This document shows, one piece after another, positions 1 through 8,909 of a stretch of 47,552 nucleotides of DNA. The notes beneath the pieces are model-generated. The model did no database searches, had not been told where the DNA came from, and saw only the letters and a program-made list of their open reading frames with translations. This DNA comes from an uncultured Coxiella sp. (lineage in GTDB: Bacteria > Pseudomonadota > Gammaproteobacteria > Comchoanobacterales > Comchoanobacteraceae): positions 1 through 47,552 of the forward strand of contig CACBGS010000008.1 in the NCBI GenBank assembly GCA_902538855.1. The letters run 5' to 3'. Both the position numbers and the translations under genes were made by a program. Each line of letters begins with the position of its first letter. The first letter of the stretch is position 1.

Positions 1-2932
1 AAGGAGAATTAAGTTTAGGCTTTGTTTTTATATATAAATTAGGTTGTGATGTAACTTTACTCCCTTTCTTATTTGATTTTTTATTATTATTATCGATTTT
101 CTCTTGTTTTTTCTGCAATATTTTAAATTGTTCTGATGACAGTATTTGTATAGAATTACTCTTACCAGCAGTAATCTGAGCGCTAGAAGTTGACGCAAGT
201 TGTTGTGACTGATTTTCAATAGTTGAATCAAGTTGTTTTTTCGTTCTTTCTATAGCTTGTAGTCGCTGGCTTGTTTCTGAAGCTGAACTGGGGGCTTGGT
301 AATTGAATTTTTTGTCATACTCTTGGACAAGTTCCACAACTGATCCTAGAGCTGCAGACTGTTTTTCAATAGGCATTTTATTGAACACACGTCCATTAAC
401 AGGACTTAAAAAATCAGCTAAAAACAATCTCCTAATATTTGGCCAATTGCTTTGAGTTGCACCATATAGAGGAGAGTTTGAAGAAAAAAGTAACTTAGTT
501 TTTGCTAACACTGTAGTTGGGTTATCTTTACCAGGTGTTATAACAGCGCTCATTGGCAATGTCGGATTACTAACAAGTGATCTAGTTAGATACCCCTGCA
601 ATTCTTTAGTAGACACTGTCTTACTTCTTTCCTCTGTCATCTCTGGATAATCTAATGGCCTCGCAACAGGCTTGCTAGCAGAAAAACCTATAGCAAATTT
701 ATCCATATCAGCGATAGCGCCTGTTAAATTTACTACTATCTCATTAGGTAGCGTAGTCAAGCAATCCTGCTTAGACATTTTACCCAGAAACTGAATAATT
801 AAACTCCTGTATTCTTGATTTAGCTGCGAGAGAGAATTATCATCTAATATTGTACCTTCTGAATAGCGTTGATTAATTGTATTAACCTCTTCTATAAATT
901 TTACATATAATTTTCCTGCTATATCCAGGTTATTTGTATCCAAATATGGTTGAACGAGTTTTATACATTTATCTAAATATACTTGTGCCATAGCATTATA
1001 ACGTCTTATTTGACACTGAGGTGTTTGTAAAAAACTTTGATATTCTTTAGAATCATCAGCTCCTCTGACTAGATTCATAATACTGTTATCACCAGATACA
1101 ACGAGTTCTAAACCTTCTGTTTTACTTTCTTGTGGACCACGATGTACATGATCAGCAAAGCCTTGAATACCAGTAACAGATTGAGTAGTTTCTGCAGCCA
1201 CACCTGCATAAAAACCAGCTATCGCTAACTGTGGCAACTGTGCCGTTAACGCCTCGGGCGGTTGATCATTAGTTGTAATAGATTTTACTAAACGACTATA
1301 TAAATTAGAATACAGTGAATATTGAGGCATTGGGATAAATGAGGCTTCTAGAGTTTGAGATGATGGTACTAGCGAACTTTGATCTAGAGAAACTCCTTGG
1401 TTCAGCGGTTGAGGTGTGAAACCCATTAAGCTATCTGATTGATTAAGCAAAAAAACAGCAACATTAGTAATGTTATAAGCATTTTGAGTATCTACTTTAG
1501 TAATAATAGCTTTGAAGGCATTGATCACTTCATTTTTCATAGCTAGATAAGTATCTGTAGGATCTTCTCCTGATACATCACGTAGAGTTACATCAGCAAT
1601 TCGATTCTTTATTACAAATTCTTTAAAATTGTTAAATAGAACCTTGTCTTTTTTGGATAAAAGTTCATCTGGAAGATTACCTATAAAATCATAATATTTA
1701 TTTACATTTTGGATATCAACTTCAGATACGTTAGGGCCCATCAGAGCATCTGGGACTTCAGTCTTTATTGCTACTATACTAGAATCAGGTTTAGCAAGGT
1801 CAAATAATGTAGGAATTATATTATCATTTGGAGTATCTCTGACAAACAACTCAGCAGTTTGTACTGTAAGATCTAAAGGAGCTGCATCGTCAACAACTGT
1901 AGTTGTACCTGCAGCGACCTCTGGGTTTTTTAATTTTTCTAGTGCATTGAGCTCGACTCTAGCCAATTCAAATTTGTTTGGGTCCTTTGGGTCCTCACCT
2001 AGCCCTACTTTACAATAGACATAATTTTGTTTCATATATTTTGACAAAGATCCAAATCCATAACCTTTTAATCGCAAATCTTTTACTTTCTTTAATTCAT
2101 TATTTCCAAGTTTTTCGACCTGTTCCTTTGTAAGTGATACTAGATGATCTTTGTGTTGTGCTTTGAAATAATCTTTTAATACCTCAGGATCTGCATCTGC
2201 AAGTAATTCATTATAGTTTTCTTCTTGATTACTTATTTTTAAGACATTAACATTGACATTACTTGAAAGTCTTTGATTAGACAAGCTATCCAACTCTGTG
2301 ATAAAACCTGATATTTTATCAATAAAACTTTCAATTTTTTCGGTATTAAATTGCATACCCGTATCTTCAGATGCAGCGTTTTTTAGTAAGTTTATCAATT
2401 GAAATCTCATAGCCCTAATCTTTTCTTTAGGATCATCAAAGATTTCTTCACCAGCTGCTAATAAAGTTTGATCTTTATAAATCTGTTCTTTAATGTATTC
2501 AGTTAAATTTAGTTTAACACTACCTAGTTCATCTGCAATGTGTTTATAAACATTTTCTCGTAGTTCTTTTTCATATTCTTTTTTATATTTATTAATTGTT
2601 TCTTGAATAAATTCTTCCCTAGCATCTTTATTGTTATTGTAATAGTCCACAATATCTTCCACTATATTAGCGATATTAATTGTATTACTCTTAGTTAGCA
2701 AAGACTTAGGCAAACTATTCTTATCAAGTTTATCATTTGTAAATTCAACAACATGAAATTGATCTTCAGTCAATGGCTTATCAGGGACATCTATCCCGTC
2801 AGCAAACTCAGCTACTGCAGAAACTAAAAACTGAATACTATCTTCCGATTGTCCAGGTATGTTCTTTAAGTTATTTTTAATAACATTCATTACTCCATCT
2901 GTGTTCTGTGATTCCTGCATCTGAATTTCCAT
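1..2932 (-). CDS. Large protein of unknown function, 3' end beyond window (partial)
   Basis: Reading the reverse strand from an ATG at 2932 gives at least 977 codons with no stop before the left edge, so this is the N-terminal part of a longer protein. I see no signal peptide, no membrane segment and no recognised domain. The protein is hydrophilic and helix-prone, rich in Lys, Glu, Asn, Asp, Leu and Ile. Towards the visible end it becomes Gln/Ser/Lys-rich low complexity (about residues 890-977), with runs of Asn and Lys. The ATG has no clear Shine-Dalgarno sequence; a second in-frame ATG lies four codons on. The mRNA is A-rich, so the + strand here is T-rich, unlike the A/C-rich + strand over the rest of the window. 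Size, composition and host-associated context suggest a secreted effector or a large cytosolic structural protein, but nothing shows a function. Confidence 0.8.
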   Translation of the reverse strand, partial: MEIQMQESQNTDGVMNVIKNNLKNIPGQSEDSIQFLVSAVAEFADGIDVPDKPLTEDQFHVVEFTNDKLDKNSLPKSLLTKSNTINIANIVEDIVDYYNNNKDAREEFIQETINKYKKEYEKELRENVYKHIADELGSVKLNLTEYIKEQIYKDQTLLAAGEEIFDDPKEKIRAMRFQLINLLKNAASEDTGMQFNTEKIESFIDKISGFITELDSLSNQRLSSNVNVNVLKISNQEENYNELLADADPEVLKDYFKAQHKDHLVSLTKEQVEKLGNNELKKVKDLRLKGYGFGSLSKYMKQNYVYCKVGLGEDPKDPNKFELARVELNALEKLKNPEVAAGTTTVVDDAAPLDLTVQTAELFVRDTPNDNIIPTLFDLAKPDSSIVAIKTEVPDALMGPNVSEVDIQNVNKYYDFIGNLPDELLSKKDKVLFNNFKEFVIKNRIADVTLRDVSGEDPTDTYLAMKNEVINAFKAIITKVDTQNAYNITNVAVFLLNQSDSLMGFTPQPLNQGVSLDQSSLVPSSQTLEASFIPMPQYSLYSNLYSRLVKSITTNDQPPEALTAQLPQLAIAGFYAGVAAETTQSVTGIQGFADHVHRGPQESKTEGLELVVSGDNSIMNLVRGADDSKEYQSFLQTPQCQIRRYNAMAQVYLDKCIKLVQPYLDTNNLDIAGKLYVKFIEEVNTINQRYSEGTILDDNSLSQLNQEYRSLIIQFLGKMSKQDCLTTLPNEIVVNLTGAIADMDKFAIGFSASKPVARPLDYPEMTEERSKTVSTKELQGYLTRSLVSNPTLPMSAVITPGKDNPTTVLAKTKLLFSSNSPLYGATQSNWPNIRRLFLADFLSPVNGRVFNKMPIEKQSAALGSVVELVQEYDKKFNYQAPSSASETSQRLQAIERTKKQLDSTIENQSQQLASTSSAQITAGKSNSIQILSSEQFKILQKKQEKIDNNNKKSNKKGSKVTSQPNLYIKTKPKLNSP

Positions 2933-2981
2933 ATAATAAACATGTAGGATGTATATAGCACATAGCTGAAATTTTAGTGTG

Positions 2982-2998
2982 TTTTTTTTAAAAAAAAA
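2982..2998. other. T8A9 tract upstream of the large unknown gene
   Basis: An uninterrupted run of eight T followed by nine A lies about 50-65 bases upstream of the ATG at 2932, in the 100-base gap that follows the M48 protease gene. Such tracts are intrinsically curved or stiff DNA and could act as an upstream promoter element for the leftward gene. It could also be part of a weak terminator for the protease gene, but no GC-rich hairpin accompanies it. Confidence 0.4.
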
Positions 2999-3032
2999 TA
3001 ACTGTTTAATGGATTAATTAGATACAACTAAG

Positions 3033-3992
3033 CTAATAAGGAGGTAATGATACAAAAATACGGGACAGATAATACTGTAAAAAACTGTATATACTATAAT
3101 TATTATGATAAAAAGCTAATATTTTAAAAGCTTTTTTAGTCCTAGGTAAAAGATCTACCAAGGTCCAAGCATTATGCAACCAACCTCTATACTTTGCATA
3201 TATCATCATAATTTGCCAACGATAATACATAGGAGGATGTGCAACTGCATAAAAAGGCACATCAGCATTCATATCAGCAACAGCCAAATCAAGAGTATGC
3301 TTAAATATAGAGCGCATAAGCACTGGTGCAGACCGTGTTGATCTTTGTACAATAAGACTTAAGGCCAAACAATCAGCACGTATCTCTTGTATAAATCTAA
3401 GAGTAATACAACAAAATACATACAACAACAATGATGCTAATGAAAATAAAACTGGAGAAAAACACATAATAAAACAACAAAATAATAGATCAAGGATATA
3501 AGTTTTCACAAGAGCATCATGGTAATACACATGAGCAAGTTCATGGGCTATTACCCAGGTATAAAACTCCATACCCAGTTCTTTTAATTGCGGATGCACA
3601 CATAAATGTACCTTTGGCTGTATATACTCAGCATAACGAGCTCCCTCTTGGGGAAATAAAGTATACACAGAGGCTATCTGCTCGGTTTGATAACTATAGG
3701 TAAATCTTGCGTGATCTAAACCTAGCGTTGCAATCAACTCAGATAACAAAGCAGGACAAGCGACATTCTCTGCAATATACTGTGAGCATTGAACTTGCGA
3801 CTTAGGAGTATAAAACCACCATAAAAAAATAATAATTGGGGCTACCGGCCATCGAATACTTTGTAGAAATATACCCATATCCTGATAAATATAAGAGCAA
3901 GTCATAGTACAAAGGCGATAGCATATTAAGAGCTGTAATCGCAGCCAAACAGCTATCAGTTGATTATGCAACCATTGCCTAAAAGTAAACAT
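3033..3992 (-). CDS. M48-like membrane zinc metalloprotease
   Basis: This is a 319-residue predicted zinc metallopeptidase with the HEXXH motif HELAH at residues 150-154 and a downstream EIRAD at 203-207. That EXXXD arrangement supplies the third zinc ligand in the M48 (HtpX/Ste24/BepA-like) family. A hydrophobic segment lies around residues 50-60, just before the catalytic domain, and two more at about 165-200 between HELAH and EIRAD, the usual M48 membrane topology. A likely role is quality control of membrane or envelope proteins. The ATG lacks an obvious ribosome binding site. Family assignment is good; the specific subfamily and substrate are unknown. Confidence 0.8.
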   Translation of the reverse strand: MFTFRQWLHNQLIAVWLRLQLLICYRLCTMTCSYIYQDMGIFLQSIRWPVAPIIIFLWWFYTPKSQVQCSQYIAENVACPALLSELIATLGLDHARFTYSYQTEQIASVYTLFPQEGARYAEYIQPKVHLCVHPQLKELGMEFYTWVIAHELAHVYYHDALVKTYILDLLFCCFIMCFSPVLFSLASLLLYVFCCITLRFIQEIRADCLALSLIVQRSTRSAPVLMRSIFKHTLDLAVADMNADVPFYAVAHPPMYYRWQIMMIYAKYRGWLHNAWTLVDLLPRTKKAFKILAFYHNNYSIYSFLQYYLSRIFVSLPPY

Positions 3993-4125
3993 ATTATTAT
4001 ATTTTTATAAAATTGCGCCATTGTATCAAAATCTAAGCATAGCACCAATTAAACAATAAACATTGGCAAATATTAAAGAATATATTATAATTTTAACATT
4101 TTCCTAAGTAAGCTAAAATATTATA

Positions 4126-5028
4126 GTGCTACATCAACATAAGAGTTATGCCAAATGTATGTTATTTGGTGCCCATGCCATCCTTCGAGGCGCATCTGCG
4201 CTCGCATGCCCATTGCAACAATACCACTGCGAAATACAATGGCGACCCAATCCCCAGCAAACAGGTATCAGCCTACCTACTATTAAAGATAGCAAGCTCA
4301 CAGCACAACTACAAGCATTCCTGCAACACGCCCTACAAAAAACCAATATAGCTGCCAGTAATTTCACAGGCGAACTACATATAAAGAATACTATTCCTAT
4401 CGCCAGTAATCTAGGCAGTTCTGCAGCATTATGTCTAAATATCAGTCGACTGTTTTGTGAGCTTGGCTTTATCCAAGCAAGCCAACAGCATGCTTTTGCT
4501 ACGCATTGTGAACATTTCTTTCATGGCACAAGTAGCGGCTTTGATATTAAAGCACTCAGTTGTCCTAGCAAACATATACTATTATACCACCAACATCGTT
4601 ATGATATTGTACAACCGCTATGGCATCCGCCACTATACTTACTAGCCTCTACCAAAAAAGCAAGCACCCAATCGGCTATCGCTACCGTAGCGCAATGGCA
4701 ACAACAGCAATGGGATAGAGGTAAAAGTATTGATAAAAAAATGCACGAAGCCAGCCTACTAGCATTTAGGGCTATGACCCAACCCACAGCAACCAGCACA
4801 CTAAGATACAAATGGTTCAAAAAAGCCATGCAAGATGCTTATCAATGTTATCAACATTGGGGATTAGCACCAGCACATACACATAAGATTATACATAATA
4901 ATCGTGATACTTTTAGCTGCATCACCCCTATTGGTGCCGGCGGTGGCGGCCACTTACTTGCACTGGCACATCCTAATGAGCCACATACAACCCATACATC
5001 AGAGCAACTGCAACAACTTTTCATCTGA
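4126..5028 (+). CDS. GHMP kinase, mevalonate-kinase-like
   Basis: A 300-residue GHMP-family small-molecule kinase. All three family motifs are visible: an N-terminal AKCMLFGAHA segment, the ATP-binding glycine/serine loop PIASNLGSSAA near residues 91-101, and a C-terminal PIGAGGGGHLL. GTSSGFD near residue 136 provides the expected catalytic Asp and resembles the GTPSGID of mevalonate kinases, so a mevalonate pathway role is the best guess. The conserved Glu of the first motif (GEH in mevalonate kinase) is Ala here. The start is a GTG with no Shine-Dalgarno; an in-frame TAA lies just upstream, so no longer form is possible. The 3' end overlaps the convergent hemA by 30 bases. A different GHMP substrate cannot be excluded. 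Confidence 0.8.
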   Translation: MLHQHKSYAKCMLFGAHAILRGASALACPLQQYHCEIQWRPNPQQTGISLPTIKDSKLTAQLQAFLQHALQKTNIAASNFTGELHIKNTIPIASNLGSSAALCLNISRLFCELGFIQASQQHAFATHCEHFFHGTSSGFDIKALSCPSKHILLYHQHRYDIVQPLWHPPLYLLASTKKASTQSAIATVAQWQQQQWDRGKSIDKKMHEASLLAFRAMTQPTATSTLRYKWFKKAMQDAYQCYQHWGLAPAHTHKIIHNNRDTFSCITPIGAGGGGHLLALAHPNEPHTTHTSEQLQQLFI

Positions 5029-6336
5029 TGCAACAACGCGCTCACGCAACCAACAGGTCGGCCTATGCATGATACGCTGCGTTAATTTATAAACATAATG
5101 ACTGATATCTACTGTATACACATCTACCCGAACAGCTGCAGTTAAAGCTTGTAGCTCAGATTGCCATAAGGAAGTAGGAATTTTAAATGCAATGAAAATA
5201 GCGCTAAGCTCATGACCCAACCCTATATGCGCTTGTGTTATCACATCGCTGTTATCAGCCCCTGCAGCTAATGCTGCCTGTAGCTTTAGTAACAATTGCT
5301 CGCGTTGACGCTGTACCTGGGTTCTAAAATCACGCAGAACAACATTATCCATACGTAAACACCAAGCATTAAAAAATTTACCCGCTGCATGCTTAACCAA
5401 CAACTTTGCCTTTTCTGCCGCCTGCTCACGCAACTGCATATTCCCCTCTATACGAACATTAAGCTCATCCATATGCAACAGCCGGCAACCTGGATATTGC
5501 TTAATAGCTAAATCTATATCCCTAGGCAAGGCTAAATCCAACAGTAAACAAGAACTATTTGAGGCCAAATCAGTAGCTTTAATTAATACATCAGCACTAC
5601 TGGTGGCACTTATCAGCACATCAGCATGGGCCAAAACCTCTTGTTTACTTGAAAAATCATGCACTTGCATATCATATACTGCAGCAAAAGCTGCATGCTT
5701 AGCAACATCACGGCATAACAGTGAAAACCTAGCATTAAGCTTATCTGATAATAATCTAACCTGAGATTGTATAACCCTGCCAGCACCGACACAAACCACA
5801 TGCAAAGGCTTAGAGATATCATAAAAATCCACAATCTCTCGATAACAAAGCATTGCTAAACTAACAACATGCTCACCCAAAGCAGAACTAAGTCTTATCT
5901 GCCGCGCATAATGTATGACTTGATCAAAAAACAAAGTCAATCCTGGGCCAACACTATCTTCTGCTTGCGCAAAAGCATAGGCACGCTTCAGCTGCCCTAG
6001 TATCTGTGGCTCACCAATAATTTTTGCATCCAGACCACAACTGGTGTAGAGAACATGCTCAAAAGCAGCTAAGTCCTGGTAAAAATAACTACTTGTTTGT
6101 AATGCTGCTATCTTATCATACCACCAAGCCTTCAGTGCTTGCTCATCACTAACTAAAGCTACACACTCACAACGATTACAAGTTAACAATAAAACACACT
6201 CTTCTACCCCAGGCATACGCTTTATAAGATGAAGATACTGTGTTTGCTGACCAGGAGTCCATGCCAGCAATGCCCGTTTATCTACAGAGGTATTATGGTG
6301 ACTAACACCAAGCACTATTATCTTTTGGGTTAACAT
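4999..6336 (-). CDS. hemA: Glutamyl-tRNA reductase
   Basis: Catalyses NADPH-dependent reduction of Glu-tRNA(Glu) to glutamate-1-semialdehyde, the first step of C5-pathway tetrapyrrole synthesis. The 445 residues have the family layout: an N-terminal catalytic domain with TCNR (nucleophilic Cys at residue 53), the GEPQILGQLK signature, a Rossmann domain beginning VVCVGAGRV, and a helical dimerisation tail. It follows tatC with one intervening base, so tatA-tatC-hemA look co-transcribed. Heme made by this route is needed for the bc1 complex and the heme A pathway encoded nearby; hemC lies at 37519-38442. The 3' end overlaps the convergent GHMP kinase gene by 30 bases. Confidence 0.96.
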   Translation of the reverse strand: MLTQKIIVLGVSHHNTSVDKRALLAWTPGQQTQYLHLIKRMPGVEECVLLLTCNRCECVALVSDEQALKAWWYDKIAALQTSSYFYQDLAAFEHVLYTSCGLDAKIIGEPQILGQLKRAYAFAQAEDSVGPGLTLFFDQVIHYARQIRLSSALGEHVVSLAMLCYREIVDFYDISKPLHVVCVGAGRVIQSQVRLLSDKLNARFSLLCRDVAKHAAFAAVYDMQVHDFSSKQEVLAHADVLISATSSADVLIKATDLASNSSCLLLDLALPRDIDLAIKQYPGCRLLHMDELNVRIEGNMQLREQAAEKAKLLVKHAAGKFFNAWCLRMDNVVLRDFRTQVQRQREQLLLKLQAALAAGADNSDVITQAHIGLGHELSAIFIAFKIPTSLWQSELQALTAAVRVDVYTVDISHYVYKLTQRIMHRPTCWLRERVVASDEKLLQLL

Positions 6337-6337
6337 A

Positions 6338-7090
6338 TCAAATCTTCACCAATGTACTTGGCTGCTGAGCACGCTCAAGTTTATTATAACAATACATACA
6401 CAATAATACCGACTCGTACAGTAAACATAAAGGCAATGCTACTAAAATCTGCATAAACATATCAGGAGGGGTTAATAGCATACCCATTATAAAGGCCATA
6501 ACCCACACCATGCCTCGCGCAGCATACAGCTGAGCATAACTAAGCCAACCATAATAACACAAGGCAATTAATACAATAGGAAACTGGGCTATAAGGCCAC
6601 CATAACCTACCGTAAGCAAAACTAATTGCACAAAACTGGGCATTTCTAAAACCCATAAAGCTTCACTTGGCAACCACAATGTCAGCGCTCTTAATAACAT
6701 GGGCAAGCCATAATACCAAGCCAAAGCACCACCTGTATAAAACAACACTAAAGCAGATAATAATAAAACCATCAGTATTTGTCGCTCTGCAGAATATAAA
6801 GCTGGCATCACAAAACGGTAAATATGCCAAGCTAACACTGGCAATGTAAGTGCCATAGCCACAAAAGCACTCATAGATAATATCGATTGCAAACTATCCC
6901 AAAGAGAAAACACCACCATGGGCGTGGGGTTCACCTGATAACGCCTAGCCATTATCAATAAAAATGAAAACAAAGCATTGGCGTTATACAACAACAAGGC
7001 AAACAAAAACATAAATAATAATAAACAACAGCCTAGCCGATAGCGTATTTCTTCCCAATAACAAAGATACGGCGCTAGTAACTTCACCAA
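6338..7090 (-). CDS. tatC: Sec-independent protein translocase TatC
   Basis: A 250-residue polytopic inner-membrane protein with about six hydrophobic segments and the TatC N-terminal pattern Y-W-E-E-I-R-Y-R-L (the HLxELRxR region). The cytoplasmic loop FRFVMPALYSAER-like segment matches the FxxPGLxxxER region of the family. TatC recognises twin-arginine signal peptides and, with TatA, moves folded proteins across the inner membrane. It is 9 bases downstream of tatA and one base upstream of hemA. A likely client in this window is the Rieske protein PetA. Confidence 0.93.
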   Translation of the reverse strand: MVKLLAPYLCYWEEIRYRLGCCLLLFMFLFALLLYNANALFSFLLIMARRYQVNPTPMVVFSLWDSLQSILSMSAFVAMALTLPVLAWHIYRFVMPALYSAERQILMVLLLSALVLFYTGGALAWYYGLPMLLRALTLWLPSEALWVLEMPSFVQLVLLTVGYGGLIAQFPIVLIALCYYGWLSYAQLYAARGMVWVMAFIMGMLLTPPDMFMQILVALPLCLLYESVLLCMYCYNKLERAQQPSTLVKI

Positions 7091-7099
7091 GCTTCCTAT

Positions 7100-7276
7100 T
7101 TATTCTTTAGCAGAATCTTTATCGCTTGGCTTATCATCTTCAAGACCTTGACGAAAAGCACGAATAGCCTCACCAAGCTCCTTGCCCAAAGACTGCAATT
7201 TTTTAGGGCCAAAAACTAATAATGCAATAAAAAATATCAGAAGCAATGAGCCTGGACTCATACCTGCAATTCCCAT
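7100..7276 (-). CDS. tatA: Sec-independent translocase component TatA
   Basis: A short gene of 58 codons, ATG at 7276. The protein has a single N-terminal membrane helix (about residues 9-22), the FGPKKL hinge at 22-27, an amphipathic helix and an acidic/lysine-rich tail ending DSAKE. This is the standard TatA/TatE layout: a pore-forming subunit used with TatC. It sits 9 bases upstream of tatC on the same strand. No tatB gene is visible in the window, so this may be a minimal TatAC system or tatB may be elsewhere. Confidence 0.93.
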   Translation of the reverse strand: MGIAGMSPGSLLLIFFIALLVFGPKKLQSLGKELGEAIRAFRQGLEDDKPSDKDSAKE

Positions 7277-7337
7277 AATCTCTCCCCACTACACTCACTG
7301 GTCATTTAGTCATGGATTACAAAAAAAAGCAAGTCTA

Positions 7338-7538
7338 TTACGCTATAAATGCAGTATGCGGTTGCCACCAACCCAGATACCAACCCAACATCAGTACCGC
7401 AAACAAACCCACCGTTAGCAACATACGCCATAACAAATCATACCACATAGCCTGCCGATCACCTTTAGCTAATGCCAACAAAGCCATACCTAAAGAAACA
7501 AAAATAGCTAACAGAAAAATCAAAATAACGACTAACAC
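7338..7538 (-). CDS. DUF2909-like twin-transmembrane protein
   Basis: A 66-residue protein beginning with GTG, with two hydrophobic helices (about residues 1-24 and 36-58) joined by a short charged loop, and the C-terminal GWYLGWWQPH. This agrees with the DUF2909 'twin transmembrane' family, which commonly sits beside cytochrome c oxidase assembly genes. Here it is divergent from surf1 and upstream of tatA on the same strand (61-base gap). Function unknown; a role in oxidase assembly is inferred from context only. Confidence 0.7.
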   Translation of the reverse strand: MLVVILIFLLAIFVSLGMALLALAKGDRQAMWYDLLWRMLLTVGLFAVLMLGWYLGWWQPHTAFIA

Positions 7539-7603
7539 TAAGCCAACACCTAACTATATCTTCCCCTACTATAGAACAATTGCGCTTTTATGATAAGTTG
7601 TTT

Positions 7604-8296
7604 ATGCTAATAAATATGACAATGGCAATAATGATGTTGCAAAAAAAAGATTATTACTTACTAATAGCTGGATACTTATCAGCAGGTCTCTTGATTGCTC
7701 TTGGTCTCTGGCAATTACAACGTGCTAACGATAAATGGCCTTTATTGACGTTAACAGCACCCAGCAGCCTGGTGAAACTATCCTCATTAACCCCAAAAAA
7801 TATACAAATACACGACTATGCACTATGGGATCTTACTTTAGATAAAAAACGCTACATACTACAGAACAACATTATTGTTAACCATATACGTGGCTACAAC
7901 GTCTTTGGTTTAGGCAAACATCCCAAAACAGGCGCACATATTATTATTGGCCTTGGCTGGGTTGCAGAAAAACAACAGGCCGCAGCACTACTTAAAAACA
8001 CAAAACAACAAGTTATCTTCACCCAACCAAAAGGCTTTCTACTAGAGCTCAACAGCCATGCTAATAGTACTAACTGGCCATTTGAGATAAACTATATTGA
8101 TACCAAACACCTAGAGCAACACAGTCAGCTACCCATATTCCATTTAGTCGCCTCAGCGAGTAATACTCAGCACTATCAACTACTACACAATAATGACAGC
8201 ACCAGCCAAGCACTTGCCAGACACCTAAGTTACAGCGTACAATTTATCCTATTAGCGCTGCTATGCATTTACTACAGCCATACCTTGAGGAAATAA
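7604..8296 (+). CDS. SURF1-family cytochrome oxidase assembly protein
   Basis: The SURF1 family has an N-terminal and a C-terminal membrane helix flanking a periplasmic domain, and helps insert heme A into cytochrome c oxidase. Here the N-terminal helix is followed by GLWQLQRA, the family signature, and the C-terminal helix by SYSVQFILLAL, comparable to the conserved HxxYAxQWF region. The start is uncertain: a TTG at 7580 extends the frame, and ATGs occur at 7604, 7616, 7622, 7631 and 7634 with no clear ribosome binding site. I chose the first ATG. It leads an operon with two small membrane proteins, ctaA, ctaB and rsmJ. Confidence 0.88.
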   Translation: MLINMTMAIMMLQKKDYYLLIAGYLSAGLLIALGLWQLQRANDKWPLLTLTAPSSLVKLSSLTPKNIQIHDYALWDLTLDKKRYILQNNIIVNHIRGYNVFGLGKHPKTGAHIIIGLGWVAEKQQAAALLKNTKQQVIFTQPKGFLLELNSHANSTNWPFEINYIDTKHLEQHSQLPIFHLVASASNTQHYQLLHNNDSTSQALARHLSYSVQFILLALLCIYYSHTLRK

Positions 8297-8297
8297 G

Positions 8298-8801
8298 ATG
8301 CCCAAAACCAACTACACACCTCTGTACGCCATTTTACTTTGCTTTGCTCTACCCATTATCAGTGCTTATCTATTATTCTACTATGACTATGCTAAACATT
8401 ATAATAATCCTCAAGGCACACTAGTACAGCCCAGCATACAATTACAAAATTTAAAAACCAAAACCTGGAAAATAGCCTATTTACAAAACGACACAGCTAT
8501 AGATACTTCACGACAACAAATTATTAGTAAACGGCATATTGCATTGGGCAAAGACAAACATAGAGTAGAAACCATATTACTACAAGCCAAACCTACTATT
8601 AACAACCAGTGGCCAACACAAAGTCTAGCCTCATTATATTTCGATAAACTCTATCAGCTACAAGATAATAAACAACAGCCCTGTCGTTATTTTATCATAG
8701 ATCCTAGAGGACAAGTTGTCCTGTGTTACCCTCAGGACATAGCCCCCAAAGCAATAGATCAAGATTTACGCAAACTTCTAAAAAACTCACGCATAGGTTA
8801 A
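8298..8801 (+). CDS. SURF1-adjacent membrane-anchored protein, copy 1
   Basis: A 167-residue protein with one N-terminal membrane helix (about residues 9-28) and a periplasmic domain ending in YFIIDPRGQVVLCY...DLRKLLKNSRIG. That ending resembles the cytochrome-oxidase-associated proteins found between surf1 and ctaA in many gammaproteobacteria (DP-G...Y...DLxxLLKxSxIG). The fold is probably thioredoxin/SCO-like, but I see no CxxxC copper site. It starts one base after surf1, with a good Shine-Dalgarno (GAGGAAA). The next gene is a diverged paralogue. Confidence 0.75.
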   Translation: MPKTNYTPLYAILLCFALPIISAYLLFYYDYAKHYNNPQGTLVQPSIQLQNLKTKTWKIAYLQNDTAIDTSRQQIISKRHIALGKDKHRVETILLQAKPTINNQWPTQSLASLYFDKLYQLQDNKQQPCRYFIIDPRGQVVLCYPQDIAPKAIDQDLRKLLKNSRIG

Positions 8802-8909
8802 AACATAAACTTTATAAAAAATAACAGCAACATACTTGCCATACACCCCTATCACAACGTACAATTATTAGTATAAATCATCGCAAGCACTGCAGCACAA
8901 GGAATATCT

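Noticed and set aside
28-231. 67-codon reverse frame near the left edge
   Set aside because: It is in a different frame inside the long left-edge gene and has a Leu/Ile/Asn/Lys-biased shadow composition.
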